This document shows, one piece after another, positions 61,016 to 64,000 of a stretch of DNA of 64,000 nt (its first letter is position 1; each line of letters opens with the position of its first letter). The position numbers and the translations under genes are program-made. Location of the stretch: positions 62,001 to 126,000 of the forward strand of contig NZ_BMQF01000012.1 in the NCBI RefSeq assembly GCF_014647975.1. The letters run 5' to 3'. The notes beneath the pieces are model-generated. The model made no database searches. It saw nothing but the letters and a program-made list of their open reading frames with translations, and was not told where the DNA came from. This DNA comes from Streptomyces fumigatiscleroticus (lineage in GTDB: Bacteria > Actinomycetota > Actinomycetes > Streptomycetales > Streptomycetaceae).

Positions 61016-62554
61016 GTGACCGACGCCCACACCGCGGGCCCCTTCATCGCCGCCATCGACCAGGGCACCACGTCCTCCCGCTGCATCGTCTTCGACCGCG
61101 ACGGACGGATCGTCTCCGTCGACCAGAAGGAACACGAGCAGATCTTCCCCAAGCCCGGCTGGGTCGAACACGACGCCACCGAGATCTGGACCAACGTCCA
61201 GGAGGTCGTCGCCGGAGCGATCGAGAAGGCCGGCATCACCCGCGACGACATCAAGGCCATCGGCATCACCAACCAGCGCGAGACCACCCTCGTCTGGGAC
61301 AGGAACACCGGTGAGCCCGTCCACAACGCCATCGTCTGGCAGGACACCCGTACCGACGCCCTCTGCCGGGAGCTGGCCCGCAACGTCGGCCAGGACCGCT
61401 TCCGCCGCGAGACCGGCCTCCCCCTGGCCTCCTACTTCGCCGGGCCAAAGGCCCGCTGGCTGCTGGACAACGTCGACGGCCTGCGCGAGCGCGCCGAGGC
61501 CGGCGACCTGCTCTTCGGCACCATGGACACCTGGGTCATCTGGAACCTGACCGGCGGCGTCGACGGCGGCAAGCACGTCACCGACGTCACCAACGCCTCC
61601 CGCACCCTGCTGATGAACCTGCACGACATGGAGTGGGACGAGCGCATCTGCAGCTCCATCGGCGTGCCGCTGCGGATGCTGCCGGAGATCCGCTCCTCCG
61701 CCGAGGTCTACGGCGAGATCAAGGGCGGCAGGCTGGGCGAGCTGCTCGGCGGCGTCCCGGTCGCCTCCGCGCTCGGCGACCAGCAGGCGGCCCTGTTCGG
61801 CCAGACCTGCTTCTCCGAGGGCGAGGCCAAGTCGACGTACGGCACCGGCACCTTCATGCTGATGAACACCGGCGAGAAGATCATCAACTCGTACAGCGGG
61901 CTGGTGACCACCGTCGGCTACCAGATCGGCGACGACAAGCCGGTCTACGCCCTGGAGGGCTCGATCGCCGTCACCGGCTCGCTGGTGCAGTGGATGCGCG
62001 ACCAGATGGGCCTGATCTCCACCGCCGCCGAGATCGAGACGCTGGCGCTCTCCGTCGAGGACAACGGCGGCGCCTACTTCGTGCCGGCCTTCTCCGGTCT
62101 GTTCGCCCCGTACTGGCGCTCCGACGCCCGCGGTGTGATCGCCGGCCTGACCCGCTACGTCACCAAGGCGCACCTCGCGCGCGCCGTCCTGGAGGCCACC
62201 GCCTGGCAGACCCGGGAGATCGCCGACGCCATGACCAAGGACTCCGGCGTCGAGCTGACCGCCCTGAAGGTCGACGGCGGCATGACCTCCAACAACCTGC
62301 TGATGCAGACCCTCGCCGACTTCCTGGACGCCCCCGTGGTGCGCCCGATGGTCGCCGAGACCACCTGCCTCGGCGCCGCCTACGCCGCCGGCCTCGCCGT
62401 CGGCTTCTGGACCGGCACCGACGACCTGCGCGCCAACTGGCGGCGGGCCGCCGAGTGGACCCCCCGCATGGACGCGGAGACCCGCGACCGTGAGTACAAG
62501 AACTGGCTCAAGGCCGTCGAGCGGACCATGGGCTGGCTCGAGGACGAGGAGTAA
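61016..62554 (+). CDS. glpK: Glycerol kinase
   Basis: FGGY-family kinase, 512 residues, converts glycerol to glycerol 3-phosphate with ATP. AAIDQGTTSSR (phosphate 1), NQRETT, QDTRT, ALGDQQAALFGQ and KVDGGMTSNNLLMQ (adenosine motif) are present. GTG start with CAGGAG eight bases upstream, TAA stop. It is 111 bp after glpF and 9 bp before glpD. Corresponds to gylA of S. coelicolor. Confidence 0.97.
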   Translation: MTDAHTAGPFIAAIDQGTTSSRCIVFDRDGRIVSVDQKEHEQIFPKPGWVEHDATEIWTNVQEVVAGAIEKAGITRDDIKAIGITNQRETTLVWDRNTGEPVHNAIVWQDTRTDALCRELARNVGQDRFRRETGLPLASYFAGPKARWLLDNVDGLRERAEAGDLLFGTMDTWVIWNLTGGVDGGKHVTDVTNASRTLLMNLHDMEWDERICSSIGVPLRMLPEIRSSAEVYGEIKGGRLGELLGGVPVASALGDQQAALFGQTCFSEGEAKSTYGTGTFMLMNTGEKIINSYSGLVTTVGYQIGDDKPVYALEGSIAVTGSLVQWMRDQMGLISTAAEIETLALSVEDNGGAYFVPAFSGLFAPYWRSDARGVIAGLTRYVTKAHLARAVLEATAWQTREIADAMTKDSGVELTALKVDGGMTSNNLLMQTLADFLDAPVVRPMVAETTCLGAAYAAGLAVGFWTGTDDLRANWRRAAEWTPRMDAETRDREYKNWLKAVERTMGWLEDEE

Positions 62555-62563
62555 GAACCCCAC

Positions 62564-64000
62564 ATGACCAGTCAGTCCACCCTGAAGTCCGTGCCTGCCC
62601 TGGGCACGCACCCGGCCTCCGGCTCCAACCCGGGCCGCGCCGAGACCCGGGAGCAGCTCTCCAAGGCGTCGTACGACCTCCTCGTGATCGGCGGCGGCAT
62701 CCTGGGCATCTCCACCGCCTGGCACGCCGCGCAGTCCGGTCTCAGGGTGGCCCTGGTCGACGCCGGCGACTTCGCCGGCGCCACCTCCTCCGCCTCCTCC
62801 AAGCTGCTCCACGGCGGTCTGCGCTACCTCCAGACCGGCGCGGTGAAGCTGGTGGCGGAGAACCACTTCGAGCGCCGTGCGGTCTCCCGCCAGGTGGCCC
62901 CCCACCTGGCGAACCCGCTCACGTTCTACCTCCCCGTGTACAAGGGCGGGCCGCACGGCGCGGCGAAGCTCGGGGCGGGCGTCTTCGCCTACTCCGCCCT
63001 GTCGGCGTTCGGCGACGGCGTCGGCCATCTGCTCTCCCCCGCCAAGGCGCAGCAGGACGTGCCCGAGCTGCGCACCGAGAACCTCAAGGCCGTGGCCGTC
63101 TACGGCGACGACCAGATGAACGACGCACGGATGGCGCTGATGACGGTCCGCGCGGCCGTCGAGGCGGGCGCGGTCGTCCTCAACCACGCCGAGGTGACCG
63201 GCCTGCGCTTCACCCGGGGCCGGGTCACCGGCGCCGAGCTGAGGGACCGGCTGTCCGGCGAGGAGTTCGGGGTGAACGCCCGGCTGGTGCTCAACGCGAC
63301 CGGCCCGTGGGTCGACCACCTGCGCCGTCTGGAGGATCCGAACGCCGCGCCGTCCATCCGTCTGTCCAAGGGCGCGCACCTGGTCCTGAAGCGCACCTCC
63401 CCGTGGAAGGCCGCGCTGGCCACCCCGATCGACAAGTACCGGATCACCTTCGCCCTCCCCTGGGAGGACATGCTGCTGCTCGGCACCACCGACGAGGAGT
63501 ACGAGGGCGACCCGGCCGAGGTCGCGGTCAACGACAAGGACATCGCCCAGATACTCGACGAGGCCGCGTTCTCCGTCCGCGACCAGCAGCTGGACCGGGA
63601 CCTCATCACGTACGCCTTCGCGGGTCTCAGGGTGCTGCCCGGCGGCCCCGGCGACACCGCCAAGGCCAAGCGCGAGACGGTCGTCACCGAGGGCCGGGGC
63701 GGCATGCTGTCCGTCGCGGGCGGCAAGTGGACCACCTTCCGCCACATCGGCCGTACGGTCATGCAGAAGCTCCAGGCGCTGCCGGGCCATCCCCTGGGCG
63801 ACGACTTCGAGCCGGTCTCCTCGCTGCCCAGGAAGCTGCCGCTGCCGGGTGTCGCCAACCCGCGGGCGGTCGCCCACCGGCTGCTGGTCGACGGCCCGGC
63901 GCCCGGTCCGCGCATGGCCGCCGACACCGCCAGGCATCTGGCGACGCACTACGGCTCGCTCGCCTTCGACATCGCCCGGCTGGCCAACGACGACCCGGAG
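62564..64000 (+). CDS. glpD: Glycerol-3-phosphate dehydrogenase (3' end outside window)
   Basis: FAD-dependent aerobic dehydrogenase, 479 codons seen. FAD-binding DLLVIGGGILGISTAWHAA near residue 39, SSASSKLLHGGLRYLQ, and SVAGGKWTTFRHIG near the end of the visible part match GlpD. ATG 62564, 9 bp after glpK. It delivers electrons to quinone at the membrane. Corresponds to gylB. The C-terminal cap domain is cut by the window edge. Confidence 0.96.
   Translation, partial: MTSQSTLKSVPALGTHPASGSNPGRAETREQLSKASYDLLVIGGGILGISTAWHAAQSGLRVALVDAGDFAGATSSASSKLLHGGLRYLQTGAVKLVAENHFERRAVSRQVAPHLANPLTFYLPVYKGGPHGAAKLGAGVFAYSALSAFGDGVGHLLSPAKAQQDVPELRTENLKAVAVYGDDQMNDARMALMTVRAAVEAGAVVLNHAEVTGLRFTRGRVTGAELRDRLSGEEFGVNARLVLNATGPWVDHLRRLEDPNAAPSIRLSKGAHLVLKRTSPWKAALATPIDKYRITFALPWEDMLLLGTTDEEYEGDPAEVAVNDKDIAQILDEAAFSVRDQQLDRDLITYAFAGLRVLPGGPGDTAKAKRETVVTEGRGGMLSVAGGKWTTFRHIGRTVMQKLQALPGHPLGDDFEPVSSLPRKLPLPGVANPRAVAHRLLVDGPAPGPRMAADTARHLATHYGSLAFDIARLANDDPE

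Noticed and set aside
59897..63949. 1350-codon minus-strand ORF opposite the glycerol operon
   Set aside because: Antisense shadow of glpF, glpK and glpD caused by high third-position GC; no domain, and the plus-strand genes are certain.

Overview
The window is GC-rich actinobacterial chromosome. Codon third positions are almost all G or C, GTG starts are common, and stop/start overlaps of the GTGA or ATGA type recur. The Pup-proteasome genes, a conservon and the gyl glycerol operon point to Streptomyces. The gene order (glnA4-like cluster, rar conservon, helY-tat-paf, proteasome, metH, gyl) is the order I recall from the SCO16xx region of S. coelicolor. That comparison is from memory and was not computed. 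The window is essentially a core region: I see no insertion sequence, prophage, CRISPR array, rRNA or tRNA gene.

Layout. 1-3006 (minus): the 3' part of a two-gene mycosin-like protease unit. 3217-4419 and 4389-5345: a PLP-fold aldolase/racemase-like enzyme convergent with a DUF2510 membrane protein. 5390-10545: a gamma-glutamyl-amine catabolic cluster (SDR, aldehyde dehydrogenase, GlnA-type ligase; divergent GntR regulator and class I amidotransferase-like hydrolase), closed by a 40-bp tandem-repeat array. 11105-13382: LysR regulator, metal-receptor-like protein and HTH-cupin regulator. 13848-17574: glycine betaine ABC transporter whose permease carries two tandem substrate-binding domains. 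17727-21520: 5'-3' exonuclease, iron-box-controlled siderophore-interacting protein, GNAT acetyltransferase with a duplicated 3' end, and pseudouridine synthase. 21514-26086: rar conservon (sensor-like ATPase, roadblock, DUF742, small GTPase-like protein, P450). 26507-33659: helY, tatC, tatA, two small genes, pafC, pafB.

33830-45691: two FKBP isomerases, pafA, an MFS gene, a LacI regulator, then prcA, prcB, an endonuclease VII-like gene, pup, dop and arc. Together with pafA this is a complete pupylation and proteasome system. PafA conjugates Pup to substrates, Dop removes it, ARC unfolds and PrcBA degrades. 45937-54268: ferredoxin, a small exported protein, trmI, an M50 protease with CBS domains, a RecB-family nuclease, an orphan NarL-type regulator and a peptide-binding lipoprotein. 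54269-58692: HAD phosphatase and cobalamin-dependent methionine synthase. 59007-64000: gylR and the glycerol operon glpF-glpK-glpD, which runs off the right edge.

The most unusual items are the endonuclease VII-like gene embedded in the proteasome operon and overlapping prcB; a P450 without the ExxR pair; three intergenic minisatellites (40, 38/39 and 17 bp), one of which includes the stop codon of the M50 gene; a 130-bp direct duplication of a gene end carrying a dispersed terminator-like repeat; a Pup encoded directly with a C-terminal Glu; and matched GylR operator candidates at gylR and glpF.
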